Below, one piece after another: positions 8,956-18,188 of a stretch of 43,147 bases of DNA. Under the pieces are notes generated by a model. That model saw only the letters and a list, made by a program, of their open reading frames with translations, was not told the origin of the DNA and ran no database searches. This DNA is from an uncultured Muribaculaceae bacterium. Its GTDB lineage: Bacteria > Bacteroidota > Bacteroidia > Bacteroidales > Muribaculaceae. Location of the stretch: NCBI GenBank assembly GCA_947174275.1, contig CAMWIJ010000018.1, positions 1 through 43,147 on the forward strand, written 5' to 3'. Position numbers and translations under genes: made by a program. How positions within the stretch are numbered: the first letter of the stretch is position 1; the number at the start of each line of letters is the position of its first letter.

Positions 8956-9956
8956 ACTGCGATCTGTCTGTTTCTGAATACAACCCATACCACTATCGGA
9001 ATACCGGCCAAGGCGGTGACAGCATTGATGGGTACCACAAAAAGCTTCGACACGATGTCGCATCCGAGCATGACAGCAGTGCCGGTAAGCGCCGCTCCCG
9101 GTATCAGTATCCGGTGGTCGGCTGTTTTGAATATCATTCTTGCCACATGTGGCAGTGCGAGTCCTATAAATCCTATCGGCCCGCAGAATGCTGTGACTCC
9201 TCCGGCAAGCAGCGCCGTCGACACAAGCACCATCGTGCGGCTGCGACGGCGGTCATAACCCATAGTCACCGCATACTCCTCGCCAAGCAACAGCAGATTG
9301 AGGGGCTTTATTGTGGCCACGGCAAGCACAAGCCCTGCCGATATGGTGCCGGCAAACACCGGCAGTTGCTCACCGGTGACATTGCCCAGCGAACCCATCG
9401 TCCATATCACAAACGACTTCAACGCCTCGTCGTTGCTCATATACTGCAATATCTGCACTATCGCACTTATCCCTGACGATATCATCATGCCAAGTATCAG
9501 CACCACCATGATATCCTTGATGCGCCTTCCTGCCAATGCTATAAGGGCAAGCACAATGCCCGAACCCACAAGAGCCGCACCTGTCATGCCTATCGACGCT
9601 GCCGTGCCGGTCACCCCTCCCGCAAGCGGAGCACCCAATATGAAAAGCGCCACTGCCAATGATGCGCCCGAGCTCACCCCAAGCACGTATGGCCCGGCAA
9701 GCGGATTGCGAAACAGAGTCTGCATCTGCAGGCCGCTAACCGACAGCGCAATCCCCGCAATCATCGCAACAATCCCCTTCGTAAGCCTGATGTCAATCAC
9801 AATCTTGCTGATTGCCGGATTGTCGCAGCGGCCTGTCAGCGCGTCAGCCACCTCCCCGATACTGAGCTTCACTGTGCCTGCCCCTATATCGACAAGCAGA
9901 AGCAGCGCGCTGAGCGTTGCAAGCGTGATAAACATTATGGCGGTTCGCCCCTTCAT
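8952..9956 (-). CDS. FecCD/BtuC-family ABC transporter permease
   Basis: 334-aa polytopic membrane protein with about ten hydrophobic helices. Characteristic family stretches are the early RLTKGIVAMIAGIALSVSG segment, MQTLFRNPLAGPYVLGVSSG (about 80-100) and the C-terminal cytoplasmic coupling region GPIGFIGLALPHVARM (about 258-273). FecCD/BtuC subunits dimerise to form the channel through which iron chelates or cobalamin enter the cytoplasm. The gene lies about 50 bp after the binding-protein gene and overlaps the ATPase start by 4 bp, so all three form one operon. Confidence 0.93.
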   Translation of the reverse strand: MKGRTAIMFITLATLSALLLLVDIGAGTVKLSIGEVADALTGRCDNPAISKIVIDIRLTKGIVAMIAGIALSVSGLQMQTLFRNPLAGPYVLGVSSGASLAVALFILGAPLAGGVTGTAASIGMTGAALVGSGIVLALIALAGRRIKDIMVVLILGMMISSGISAIVQILQYMSNDEALKSFVIWTMGSLGNVTGEQLPVFAGTISAGLVLAVATIKPLNLLLLGEEYAVTMGYDRRRSRTMVLVSTALLAGGVTAFCGPIGFIGLALPHVARMIFKTADHRILIPGAALTGTAVMLGCDIVSKLFVVPINAVTALAGIPIVVWVVFRNRQIAV

Positions 9957-10007
9957 CGTGTATAGTGTAAAAGAAATAACTGAATAATTAAAAGAATATT
10001 ATGCTGC

Positions 10008-11120
10008 CTAAGAATTGTGCATCAGGCATTGATAATACACGGTCTCATATCCGTCAAGCGAATCCGGATGAAACACTTTTATCAGGTCTTGAAGCACAAT
10101 ATCGGGATGCATCACCCCCGACTCATAGAAATCATTTCCGCCCCCGGGCGAACTGCGGCGGTTGTTGTTATAAACACGGCCATTGACAAATGGCTTCGTG
10201 TCGGTAAACCGCGGCGCCAGAGCTGTGAGCTGCGTTTCCGATGACGCCTGTCCGGGATTAATCCACACATCGGCTCCGGTCGCAAGCATGTAAGCCTCCT
10301 CGATGTCAATGTTCTTTGACCGGTTGCCGGTATTCTCCTTATAGATATAATCACCGCCGGCATCTGCGATAAGCTGCGACATATAATTGCTTGTTGACGG
10401 CATCCACCAGCTGTCGCCGTAGGGAGCGTTGACCATCACTCCGGGCTTGTCGGCAATTGAGCTGTAGCGGCCCTTAAGCGTGTTATATCGTCCGGCTATG
10501 CTGTCGAAAAGCGCAATCGCTTCCTCTCGTTTCCCGATTATTTCACCGATGGCGGCCACCCATTCAGTTTTTCCAAGTGGCGACTCTTCGAGATAGTCCC
10601 CGATATAGACATACGGTATTCCCAGTTCCTTGAGTTTCGGCTCTATCACGTTCGGCCCGTTGACTCCATACAGCAGCACCACATCCGGGTTGAGCATGAC
10701 GATTTTCTCAAAATCGACATTGCTGTCATAACCCACATCGGCCACCTTGTCGCCGCGGCTCCGCAGAGCATCGCTCGATATGAAACCGAGTCCTGACACA
10801 CCAACAATCCTGTCGGTCGCACCCAGACTCTCGAGCATGGCGGTGAAAGTCGACGACATAGCCACAATCCTCTCCGCAGGCTTCTCCACGCGGTAGCTCA
10901 TCGTGACACTGTCAGCTCCCTGCCACGGATTTTTAATTATCAGCGTCGCCACAGAGTCATCGCCGCATACGATTTCAAAACCGCCGGCATACTCCGGCTT
11001 GTATATCTCGTTTGCGCCCGCCGTCTGACTCTCTTTTCCTCCGCATGACGATATCGCCACGGTTGAAAGCATTATTGATATCAGCATTGCAGACATTCGG
11101 GCCATTCCTGTCTTTGTCAT
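10008..11120 (-). CDS. Periplasmic metal-chelate/B12-binding lipoprotein of the ABC importer
   Basis: 370-aa solute-binding protein of the FecB/BtuF (helical backbone, Peripla_BP_2) type. Lipobox ending AISSC puts the lipidated Cys at residue 26, followed by GGKESQ. The fold is shown by RIVAMSSTFTAMLESLGA, FEKIVMLNPDVVLLYG and a C-terminal TGADVWINPG segment. The ATG at 11120 is chosen over a start 63 bp upstream because the latter would place non-signal residues before the signal peptide. First gene of the importer operon, with a good -7 box 35 bp upstream. It should capture a ferric siderophore, haem-like or corrinoid ligand; which one is unknown. Confidence 0.88.
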   Translation of the reverse strand: MTKTGMARMSAMLISIMLSTVAISSCGGKESQTAGANEIYKPEYAGGFEIVCGDDSVATLIIKNPWQGADSVTMSYRVEKPAERIVAMSSTFTAMLESLGATDRIVGVSGLGFISSDALRSRGDKVADVGYDSNVDFEKIVMLNPDVVLLYGVNGPNVIEPKLKELGIPYVYIGDYLEESPLGKTEWVAAIGEIIGKREEAIALFDSIAGRYNTLKGRYSSIADKPGVMVNAPYGDSWWMPSTSNYMSQLIADAGGDYIYKENTGNRSKNIDIEEAYMLATGADVWINPGQASSETQLTALAPRFTDTKPFVNGRVYNNNRRSSPGGGNDFYESGVMHPDIVLQDLIKVFHPDSLDGYETVYYQCLMHNS

Positions 11121-11154
11121 AATAGTTTCAGTTGATGGTTTTGTTCCTGTGGTG

Positions 11155-11183
11155 CAAATATACAAAAAATCCTCCGTAAGCAA
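11155..11183 (-). promoter_or_regulatory. Promoter of the ABC importer operon
   Basis: On the minus strand, TATATTTG (11162-11155) fits the -7 consensus TAnnTTTG, and a TTG (11183-11181) lies 18 bp upstream as the -33 element. The leader to the ATG is about 30 nt, too short for a cobalamin riboswitch. Confidence 0.55.
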
Positions 11184-11223
11184 TGCGCGAAAAAGTTACA
11201 GCATTCTGCCGTAATTATAAAGA

Positions 11224-11255
11224 AGGTGGAGAACACAATCATGTATTCTCCACCT
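11224..11255 (-). terminator. Intrinsic terminator after the small beta-barrel gene
   Basis: A perfect 10-bp stem (AGGTGGAGAA / TTCTCCACCT) around a 12-nt loop, followed on the minus strand by TCTTTATAATT. It separates the barrel gene from the importer operon. Confidence 0.7.
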
Positions 11256-11284
11256 CAGTTGCTGGCAGATTATTTGTGTTTTGT

Positions 11285-11809
11285 CTATAATTTGATTTTA
11301 AATCCGACCTGGATAAGTCCCTGCGCACCGAATCCGGCCTCGCCGAACAATGCGAAGTCACGCGTAATATCCACGTCCACACCTAATGGCGTCAGCTGCA
11401 TTGCGAAATACCCCTTGTTATATGCATCGTCATCCTTCGGCATCATGTGTGATATGTCGGCGCCTATGCCCAGATGGGCATAAAGTTTAACTATTCTGTT
11501 ACGGTAATATTCATAGCGGCCGTTAAGCATTATCACGTGATATGCCACCGACGAATGGTCAGGGCCACCTTTTGTTGTGGCACTGGAGAATGTATACGAC
11601 GGTCCAAACCAGAATTTGGGCGCAACCTTGAAATTAACTCCGAAATTAACCGCACCCCATGCATTGTTGACATGCTTCCATCCGTCATGGTAGTCACATG
11701 CATCCATCAGCGTATATCCGCCGTATGAAAATGTAAGTTCTGCCTTCTGGGCTTTCGCAGGCACGGCAAGCGCCATAACTGCAAGCATAGCGAGTAAAAA
11801 TTTTTTCAT
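11285..11809 (-). CDS. Small outer-membrane beta-barrel protein, function unknown
   Basis: 174-aa protein with a clear signal peptide (MKKFLLAMLAVMALAVPAKA) and alternating amphipathic strands: AELTFSYGGYTLMD, WGAVNFGVNFKVAPKFWFGPSYTF, YRNRIVKLYAHLGIGADI and a C-terminal GLIQVGFKIKL. This is the general pattern of an eight-stranded OmpA/OmpW-like barrel common in Bacteroidales. It is monocistronic: a terminator follows, and its 5' neighbour dxr is divergent. I do not recognise a specific family, and no function is assigned. Confidence 0.85.
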   Translation of the reverse strand: MKKFLLAMLAVMALAVPAKAQKAELTFSYGGYTLMDACDYHDGWKHVNNAWGAVNFGVNFKVAPKFWFGPSYTFSSATTKGGPDHSSVAYHVIMLNGRYEYYRNRIVKLYAHLGIGADISHMMPKDDDAYNKGYFAMQLTPLGVDVDITRDFALFGEAGFGAQGLIQVGFKIKL

Positions 11810-12015
11810 AATCTTATTAATTTGGTTAATGTTTGTCTTATAACAACTTCACACCCTTAAAAGGTTTTTCACATAAATGCAAAATAAGTGTTAACCGACC
11901 AGCTTCCGTTGATAATCAGCTATATACAACAAATGTTAAAAACGCAGTTCGCCGGCTTGCGGAGTGCATTTTCCGCCGCTTGGTCATTCATCGCAGATTT
12001 TGCATTATTTAATTG

Positions 12016-12044
12016 TTGGAATTGCAGTAAAAGTGTTAAATTTG
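12016..12044 (+). promoter_or_regulatory. Promoter of the dxr operon
   Basis: TTG at 12016-12018, an 18-bp spacer and TAAATTTG at 12037-12044 match the Bacteroidetes -33/-7 pattern. This predicts a leader of about 30 nt before the dxr ATG at 12082. Confidence 0.65.
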
Positions 12045-12081
12045 TAGGTTGAAAAATAGTGTAAACATTTTTTCTCTTGCA

Positions 12082-13260
12082 ATGAAACAGATAAAACGTA
12101 TTGCGATACTCGGCTCTACGGGCTCTATCGGCACGCAGACTCTCGACGTAATATCTCACTATCCCGACCGGTTTAAAGTCGACATGCTCATAGCCGGAAG
12201 CAAGGTGGATACTCTCATACAGCAGGCCGTGAAATGGCGCCCGTCGCTGGCTGTTATCGCTGACACATCAAAATACTGGAAACTGAAAGAGGCTCTCGAG
12301 CCGCTCGGCGTGGCTACGGCTTGCGGAAGCGATGCAATAGCCGATGCCATGGAGCGCGACACGTTCGACTGCGTTGTCACCGCCACTGTCGGCTACAGCG
12401 GGCTTGCTCCTACACTCCGGGCCATCGCTGCCGGAAAGGATATCGCGCTTGCCAACAAGGAGACCCTCGTCGTGGCCGGCGACATTGTCACGGCCGCGCT
12501 GCGTCGTTCGCCTTCACGAATGCTGCCTGTCGACTCCGAGCATTCCGCAATCCATCAGTGTCTGGCCGGAGAGCGGATCTCTGACGTGCGACGTCTCATT
12601 ATAACCGCCTCGGGCGGCCCTTTCCGCAATTTCACCGCCGAACAGATTGCACAGGCCACTGTGGCCGACGCTCTCAACCATCCCAACTGGAGCATGGGCT
12701 CGAAGATTACCGTCGACTCTGCCACAATGATGAACAAGGCGTTTGAGATTATCGAGGCGCGATGGCTTTTTGACATACCGGGCGACAAAATCACGCCGGT
12801 GGTTCACCCGCAATCGATTGTCCACTCGATGGTCGAATTTATCGACGGCTCGGTTAAAGCCCAGCTCGGCGTCCCCGACATGCGGCTTCCTATCCGTTAT
12901 GCTCTCGGCGACGCAACGCGTCTGGCCACTTCCGATGCCCCCCTCACGCTTGAACGCTGCTCTCAGCTCACTTTCGAAGCTCCCGACAGCAAGCGTTTCC
13001 CGGCAATAGGGCTCGGCCACTACGCGCTCGACAAGGGCGGCAACACGGCCTGTGTCATCAATGCTGCCAATGAGGTGGCGGTGGCGGCTTTCCTGCAGGG
13101 GCATATATCGTTTACGGATATTTACCGGCTGATTGAAGACACGCTTTCCCGTGTCGATTATATCGCTGTGCCTGACTACGATGACTATGTGTCGACCAAC
13201 GACGAGGCTCGGCGCAAGGCTCACGATGCAGTCGCAAAAATCAGAGGCAGCCGCGGGTGA
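12082..13260 (+). CDS. dxr: 1-deoxy-D-xylulose 5-phosphate reductoisomerase
   Basis: 392-aa enzyme that converts DXP to 2-C-methyl-D-erythritol 4-phosphate with NADPH, the committed step of the MEP isoprenoid pathway. Seen: the NADPH-binding GSTGSIGTQTLDV (11-23), ALANKETLVVAG, the metal-site segment VDSEHSAI, ITASGGPF, EARWLFDI, and HPQSIVHSMVEF in the catalytic domain. The start at 12082 (MKQIKRIAILGS) is preferred to an in-frame ATG 33 bp upstream, because the family begins with a few residues before GSTGSIG. It leads the dxr-rseP-methyltransferase-M49 run; dxr next to rseP is a familiar bacterial arrangement. Confidence 0.97.
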   Translation: MKQIKRIAILGSTGSIGTQTLDVISHYPDRFKVDMLIAGSKVDTLIQQAVKWRPSLAVIADTSKYWKLKEALEPLGVATACGSDAIADAMERDTFDCVVTATVGYSGLAPTLRAIAAGKDIALANKETLVVAGDIVTAALRRSPSRMLPVDSEHSAIHQCLAGERISDVRRLIITASGGPFRNFTAEQIAQATVADALNHPNWSMGSKITVDSATMMNKAFEIIEARWLFDIPGDKITPVVHPQSIVHSMVEFIDGSVKAQLGVPDMRLPIRYALGDATRLATSDAPLTLERCSQLTFEAPDSKRFPAIGLGHYALDKGGNTACVINAANEVAVAAFLQGHISFTDIYRLIEDTLSRVDYIAVPDYDDYVSTNDEARRKAHDAVAKIRGSRG

Positions 13261-13322
13261 CTCTCTCCCGGTTTCGCGCAAAATCATAAATCAAACAAAG
13301 TTATTTATAAAGCAATATCCCA

Positions 13323-14681
13323 TTGGAAACATTTTTGATTAAAGCCGCACAATTGGTTCTGGCACTCGCTTTGCTGGTCATTGTGCATGAGTTCGGACAT
13401 TACTTCTTCGCACGCGTGTTCGGCATTCGTGTCGAAAAATTCTATCTTTTCTTCAATCCCTGGTTTTCGTTGGTCAAATGGAAACCGAAACCGCCGGCCC
13501 GACGCAAGAAGAATAAAAACGGTCAGGACAAAACCTCCTGGCGCGACACCGAATACGGCATCGGATGGGTGCCCCTGGGCGGTTACTGCAAAATCGCCGG
13601 CATGATTGACGAGTCGATGGATAAGGAGCAGATGGCGCAGCCGGCCCGACCCGACGAATTCCGCTCGCGTCCCGCCCATCAGCGTCTGCTGGTTATGGTA
13701 GGCGGTGTCCTGTTCAATTTTATCCTCGCATGTCTTATATATATCGGCATCGCGTGGTATTGGGGCGACCGGTCTATCCCCTACGAAAACGCTTACGCGG
13801 GCATGGACTTCAGCGAAGAGGCTCACAAAGCCGGTTACAAGGACGGCGACATCATACTTCTCGCCGACGGCAAGCCTGTCGAAGCCAAAGACCGCGACAA
13901 TGTGCTGACTGTGGCTATGGCCGGAGAGGTGACTCTGCGGCGCGACGGTCGTGACACCGTGGTGCGCAACCCCGACGGGTTCGCCGCAACTCTCGAGCAT
14001 GGCTTCTTTGAATATCGTCTGCCGGTATTCGTCAAGCAGGTCAGCGCAGGCTCACCCGCAGCAAAAGCCGGTCTGCAGGAAGATGACCGGATCATAGCCG
14101 TCGACGGTGTGCCGACCCCTTCGTTTACCGAGCTGTCCAAAGAGCTTGTCGCAAAGTCAGGAAAGGAAGTGCCGGTGACAGTAGTGCGCGACGGAAAGGA
14201 AATCGTGCTCAACGCCACTCCCGAAGACGGCAAACTCGGCTTCGGATTGAAATCGCATCAGGAAATATATGAGACTGAAATTATAAAATATAATTTCTTC
14301 GCCGCGATACCCAAAGGCATTTCCGACGGAGCAAACCAGCTTGTCACTTATGTCAAGTCGCTAAAGCTGCTTTTTACAAAATCGGGAGCATCACAGATCG
14401 GAGGATTTGGCGCTATCGGAAGTCTATTCCCGCCAAAATGGGACTGGCGCACATTCTGGGAAATGGCGGCATTCCTATCGATTATTCTTGCGTTCATGAA
14501 CATCCTGCCAATTCCGGCGCTCGACGGCGGGCACGTGCTGTTCGTGCTGTGGGAGATTGTCACCCGCCGCAAACCTTCGGAAAAATTTCTTGAGCGCGCG
14601 CAGATATGCGGCATGTTCTTCCTTCTGGCTCTGCTGCTCTATGCCAACGGCAACGATATCTACAGGTTTATCTTCAAGTGA
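13323..14681 (+). CDS. rseP: Site-2 intramembrane zinc metalloprotease RseP
   Basis: 452-aa polytopic membrane protease of family M50. Zinc-site HEFGH at 22-26 lies in the first transmembrane helix and the second-site motif NILPIPALDGG at 393-403; a PDZ domain lies near 220-290 (VKQVSAGSPAAKAGLQEDDRI) and possibly a degenerate first one near 150-215. In other bacteria RseP cleaves anti-sigma factors and remnant signal peptides. The start must be the TTG at 13323: an in-frame TAA lies at 13308-13310 and no ATG occurs before HEFGH. A basic, Lys-rich insertion (about 55-80) follows the first helix. It lies 62 bp after dxr. Confidence 0.93.
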   Translation: METFLIKAAQLVLALALLVIVHEFGHYFFARVFGIRVEKFYLFFNPWFSLVKWKPKPPARRKKNKNGQDKTSWRDTEYGIGWVPLGGYCKIAGMIDESMDKEQMAQPARPDEFRSRPAHQRLLVMVGGVLFNFILACLIYIGIAWYWGDRSIPYENAYAGMDFSEEAHKAGYKDGDIILLADGKPVEAKDRDNVLTVAMAGEVTLRRDGRDTVVRNPDGFAATLEHGFFEYRLPVFVKQVSAGSPAAKAGLQEDDRIIAVDGVPTPSFTELSKELVAKSGKEVPVTVVRDGKEIVLNATPEDGKLGFGLKSHQEIYETEIIKYNFFAAIPKGISDGANQLVTYVKSLKLLFTKSGASQIGGFGAIGSLFPPKWDWRTFWEMAAFLSIILAFMNILPIPALDGGHVLFVLWEIVTRRKPSEKFLERAQICGMFFLLALLLYANGNDIYRFIFK

Positions 14682-14736
14682 CAAGTAACGTATACGAACT
14701 AAACACTCCGGAGTCATATCCGGATACGATATATAT

Positions 14737-15939
14737 ATGGAATTGAATGTTATGAAAAAACGTGCGGAATTTATATTGCGCCGCGGAAAAGAGGAGTCGC
14801 TCGACAGGTTTCACCCCTGGGTGTTCTCAGGCGCTATCGCTTCCGTGCCTCCGGGAGTGGAGGAGGGCGATGTCGTGTCGGTTGTGGCCTCTGACGGCCG
14901 CTTCATCGGCGTGGGACATTATCAGATAGGAAGTATCGCCGTGCGCATACTCGACTTCGCCGATACGGAAATCGACAAATCTTTCTTTGCCCGCAGGCTT
15001 AAGGAAGCGCTGGCGCTCCGTCAGGCTCTGAAACTTGACCGCGCCGACAATGATGCATATCGTCTGGTGCATGGCGAGGGCGATTTCCTGCCCGGTCTGG
15101 TCGTCGATGTGTATGGAAAGACAGCCGTCGTGCAGGCTCACAGTCCGGGCATGCATTATTGCCGCGACATCATTGCGATGGCGCTCACCGAACTCGAGTC
15201 TCTTGAAATCGCCAACGTTTATTATAAGTCCGAGACCACATTGCCCTATAAAGCGCGTCTCGATCCGGTCAACGAATATCTTGTCGGAGGCTTCGATACG
15301 AATATCGCCACCGAAAACGGTCTGCATTTCCATATCGACTGGCTCAAAGGACAGAAAACAGGCTTTTTTGTCGACCAGCGTGACAACCGCGCGCTGCTTG
15401 AGAGTTTCTCTGACCGGCGTTCGGTGCTCAACATGTTCTGCTACACGGGCGGATTTTCGGTCTATGCCATGCGTGGCGGTGCGCGCCGGGTGGTCTCCGT
15501 CGACTCGTCGGCAAAGGCTATTGCACTCACTTCGGCCAATATCAGTCTTAATTTCCCTGATGACAACCGTCATGAAGCCCTTGCCGAAGATGCTTTCAAA
15601 TATCTCGACAGCATGAAGGCCGGAGAGCATGACCTCATAATACTTGACCCGCCCGCATTCGCCAAACATCGCTCGGCACTGCGCAATGCCTTGCGCGGAT
15701 ACCAGCGTCTCAACGCAAAGGCGTTTGAAAAAATCGCTCCCGGAGGCATTCTGTTCACATTCTCATGCTCGCAGGCTGTAAGCCGCGAGCAGTTCAGGCT
15801 TGCGGTGTTCTCGGCCGCCGCACAGTCCGGCCGCCGCGTGCGCATCATCAAGCAGCTCACCCAGCCGGCCGACCATCCGGTCAATATCTACCATCCTGAA
15901 GGTGAATATCTCAAAGGTCTGGTTCTGTATGTCGAATAA
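14737..15939 (+). CDS. Class I SAM-dependent rRNA methyltransferase, RlmI-like
   Basis: 400-aa cytosolic enzyme: N-terminal PUA-like domain (about 5-85, RAEFILRRGKEESLDRFHPW) and a C-terminal Rossmann methyltransferase. Seen are FVDQRDNR, motif I LNMFCYTGGFSVYA, the acidic SAM ligand in VVSVDSS, the DPPAFAK catalytic loop, and FSCS near the end. This matches the YccW/RlmI family, which makes 5-methylcytosine in 23S rRNA. The exact target base here is inferred, so no symbol is given. ATG at 14737 is used; an in-frame ATG at 14752 (MKKRAEF) is an equally credible start. It lies 55 bp after rseP in the same direction. Confidence 0.88.
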   Translation: MELNVMKKRAEFILRRGKEESLDRFHPWVFSGAIASVPPGVEEGDVVSVVASDGRFIGVGHYQIGSIAVRILDFADTEIDKSFFARRLKEALALRQALKLDRADNDAYRLVHGEGDFLPGLVVDVYGKTAVVQAHSPGMHYCRDIIAMALTELESLEIANVYYKSETTLPYKARLDPVNEYLVGGFDTNIATENGLHFHIDWLKGQKTGFFVDQRDNRALLESFSDRRSVLNMFCYTGGFSVYAMRGGARRVVSVDSSAKAIALTSANISLNFPDDNRHEALAEDAFKYLDSMKAGEHDLIILDPPAFAKHRSALRNALRGYQRLNAKAFEKIAPGGILFTFSCSQAVSREQFRLAVFSAAAQSGRRVRIIKQLTQPADHPVNIYHPEGEYLKGLVLYVE

Positions 15940-15969
15940 TCATTAATCAAATTTCAATCATAATCATAT

Positions 15970-17979
15970 ATGAACGTGAAACATATCGCGGCAGCGGCCT
16001 TAATGGCAGCCGCCGTCTCAACCCAATCAGCTATGGCTAAAGACAACAGTGATTTCAACTACGTGGTCGACCGTTTCGCCGACATTGAAGTGCTCCGCTA
16101 CAAAGTACCCGATTTTGAAAAACTGACTCCCCGTCAGAAGGCTCTGATATATTATCTTACTGAAGCTGCAATCACCGGTCGTGATATACTCTGGGATCAG
16201 AACGGAAAATACAATCTGCCCGTGCGTCAGCTTATAGAAAATGTCTATACCAGCTATTCCGGCAATAAAGAGTCACGCCAGTATAAAGCCCTTGAGAAAT
16301 ATCTCAAGCAGATATGGTTCGGCAACGGCATCCATCACCATTACTCGATGGACAAGTTCGTGCCCGAGTTTGACGAGACTTTCCTGCGCTACGAGGCGAG
16401 CAAGCTCCCCGCCGGAAGTCAGCCTGCCGATATCGATATGCTCTGCAAAGTCATATTCGATCCCTCTGTGCTTGCCAAACGTGTAAATCAGGCCGAAGGT
16501 GAGGACCTTATTGTCACATCGGCCAACAACCTTTACGAAGGCGTGACGCAGAAGCAGGTCGAGGACTATTACAACGCGCTCAAAGACACCACCGTAGTTA
16601 ATCCGATATCCTATGGCCTCAATGCGCGCGTGGCTTTGGTCGACGGTAAAGTCACCGAGCAGCCTTACCGCATCGGCGGCATGTACTCCGACGCAATAGA
16701 GCGCATTGTCGACAATCTCAAAAAGGCTCGCGGATATGCCGAAAACGACAAGCAGGCCGGCGTTATCGACAAGTTGATCGAATTCTACACCACCGGCGAC
16801 CTTGCCACATTCGATGACTACTCCATCCTGTGGGTCGAGGATACCGACTCGCAGGTCGACTTCATCAACGGCTTCATCGAAAGCTACGGCGACCCGCTCG
16901 GCATGACCGGCTCATGGGAGTCGATTGTCAACTTCAAGAATATCGAGGCTTCTCACCGCACCGAAGCCCTCAGCGCCAATGCAAAATGGTTTGAAGACCA
17001 TTCGCCTGTCGACCCCCGCTTCCGCAAGGATGAGGTAAAGGGCATCACTGCCAAGGTAATCACTGCCGCTATTCTGGCCGGTGACGCATATCCTGCAACA
17101 CCCATAGGCATCAATCTTCCCAATGCCAACTGGATACGTGCCGCCCACGGCTCGAAGTCCGTTACACTCGAAAACATAACCCAGGCCTACGACGAGGCTT
17201 CTCACGGCAGTGGCTTCAATGAAGAGTTTGTAATCGACCAGCCCACACGCGAGCTTCTCGACAAATATCTCTTCATTACCGACAACCTCCACACCGACCT
17301 TCACGAGTGTCTCGGCCACGGTTCGGGCCGACTGCTTCCCGGCGTTGACCCCGACGCCCTCAAAGCCCACGGCTCAACTCTCGAGGAAACACGTGCCGAC
17401 CTGTTCGCTCTCTACTATCTTGCCGACCCCAAGCTCCTCGAGCTCGGCCTTCTTGACAACCCCGACGCGTATAAAGCCGAATACTATAAATACATCCTCA
17501 ACGGCATGATGACCCAGCTTATGCGTATCGAGCCCGGAAAAGATGTGGAGGAAGCACACATGCGCAACCGCAAACTCATTGCCGAATGGGCCTATGAGCA
17601 CGGCCGTAAGGACAATGTGATAGAGATGGTCGACATCGACGGCAAGACATTCATCAAGATAAATGACTATCCACGCCTGCGCGAACTTTTCGGCGAACTC
17701 CTCGGCGAGATACAGCGCATCAAGAGCGAGGGCGACTACGAGGCCGGACGTGACCTCGTTGAGAAATACGCGGTGAAAGTCGATCCGAAGCTCCACAAGG
17801 AAGTGCTCGACCGCTACGCGCATCTCAACATCGCGCCCTACAAAGGTTTCGTCAACCCCGTCTACACTCCCGTATTCGATAACGACGGCAACATCACCGA
17901 CGTGACAATCGACTACTCCGAAACCTACATCCCACAGATGCTCCGCTACTCCCGCGACTACTCCCCCCTGACAAAGTAA
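15970..17979 (+). CDS. Dipeptidyl peptidase III (family M49), exported
   Basis: 669-aa zinc peptidase that releases dipeptides from the N-terminus of oligopeptides. Active-site motif HECLGH at residues 445-450 (two zinc-binding His and catalytic Glu446) and EETRAD at 472-477 (third zinc ligand Glu473). The HEC form of the motif is that of the Bacteroides thetaiotaomicron enzyme rather than the usual HELLGH. A signal peptide (MNVKHIAAAALMAAAVSTQS, cleavage near AMA) predicts a periplasmic location. The last 14 codons plus stop lie inside a 59-bp sequence repeated perfectly at 20113-20171, and an older, diverged copy of the 3' end lies at 19973-20154, so this 3' end has been involved in a recombination event. 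Confidence 0.95.
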   Translation: MNVKHIAAAALMAAAVSTQSAMAKDNSDFNYVVDRFADIEVLRYKVPDFEKLTPRQKALIYYLTEAAITGRDILWDQNGKYNLPVRQLIENVYTSYSGNKESRQYKALEKYLKQIWFGNGIHHHYSMDKFVPEFDETFLRYEASKLPAGSQPADIDMLCKVIFDPSVLAKRVNQAEGEDLIVTSANNLYEGVTQKQVEDYYNALKDTTVVNPISYGLNARVALVDGKVTEQPYRIGGMYSDAIERIVDNLKKARGYAENDKQAGVIDKLIEFYTTGDLATFDDYSILWVEDTDSQVDFINGFIESYGDPLGMTGSWESIVNFKNIEASHRTEALSANAKWFEDHSPVDPRFRKDEVKGITAKVITAAILAGDAYPATPIGINLPNANWIRAAHGSKSVTLENITQAYDEASHGSGFNEEFVIDQPTRELLDKYLFITDNLHTDLHECLGHGSGRLLPGVDPDALKAHGSTLEETRADLFALYYLADPKLLELGLLDNPDAYKAEYYKYILNGMMTQLMRIEPGKDVEEAHMRNRKLIAEWAYEHGRKDNVIEMVDIDGKTFIKINDYPRLRELFGELLGEIQRIKSEGDYEAGRDLVEKYAVKVDPKLHKEVLDRYAHLNIAPYKGFVNPVYTPVFDNDGNITDVTIDYSETYIPQMLRYSRDYSPLTK

Positions 17980-17996
17980 CCACAAATCGCCTCTCC
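17938..17996 (+). repeat. Left copy of 59-bp perfect direct repeat (putative att/crossover core)
   Basis: Covers the last 14 codons and stop of the M49 gene plus 17 bp of non-coding sequence. Identical base for base to 20113-20171. Identity stops abruptly downstream (CCTG here, GAGG there), while upstream the two copies are only about 84% identical. Confidence 0.85.
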
Positions 17997-18064
17997 CCTG
18001 TAACAAACAGTACCGTAACAGACAGAACCGGAACATACCCAATCTGAACATACAGAATACTCCA

Positions 18065-18105
18065 AAAAAAGTGGTGACGTACCAACAACACGTCCCCACT
18101 TTTTT
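18065..18105 (+). terminator. Intrinsic terminator downstream of the M49 gene
   Basis: A 16-bp stem (AAAAAAGTGGTGACGT / ACGTCCCCACTTTTTT, one mismatch) with a 9-nt loop; its 3' arm ends in T6 followed by ATTAAT. It probably ends the dxr-rseP-methyltransferase-M49 transcript and insulates the cassette. Confidence 0.8.
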
Positions 18106-18137
18106 ATTAATACTATATCCCAGCCAGCAGGAAATGA

Positions 18138-18154
18138 GTGAGTCCCCAACTCAC
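18138..18154. repeat. Small REP-like hairpin at the left side of the cassette
   Basis: GTGAGT-CCCCA-ACTCAC hairpin followed by CTCGCTATC. It resembles the hairpin AGCGAGT-CTCCG-ACTCGCT followed by CCACGCTATC at 20234-20261, on the far side of the other 59-bp repeat, so the two junctions share more than the repeat itself. Confidence 0.45.
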
Positions 18155-18188
18155 CTCGCTATCCTTTTTACCTCAGTATGAGTGGTGT

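Noticed and set aside
11121-11223. Cobalamin riboswitch ahead of the ABC importer
   Set aside because: The leader is only about 30 nt from the promoter box and no B12-box-like segment is visible.
12514-13287. 257-aa open frame antisense to dxr, and similar long antisense frames (14827-15669, 17374-18099, 31643-32269, 32342-33013)
   Set aside because: All lie opposite strongly recognisable genes and have low-complexity His/Arg/Val-rich composition with no signal peptide or motif; they are by-products of codon bias.
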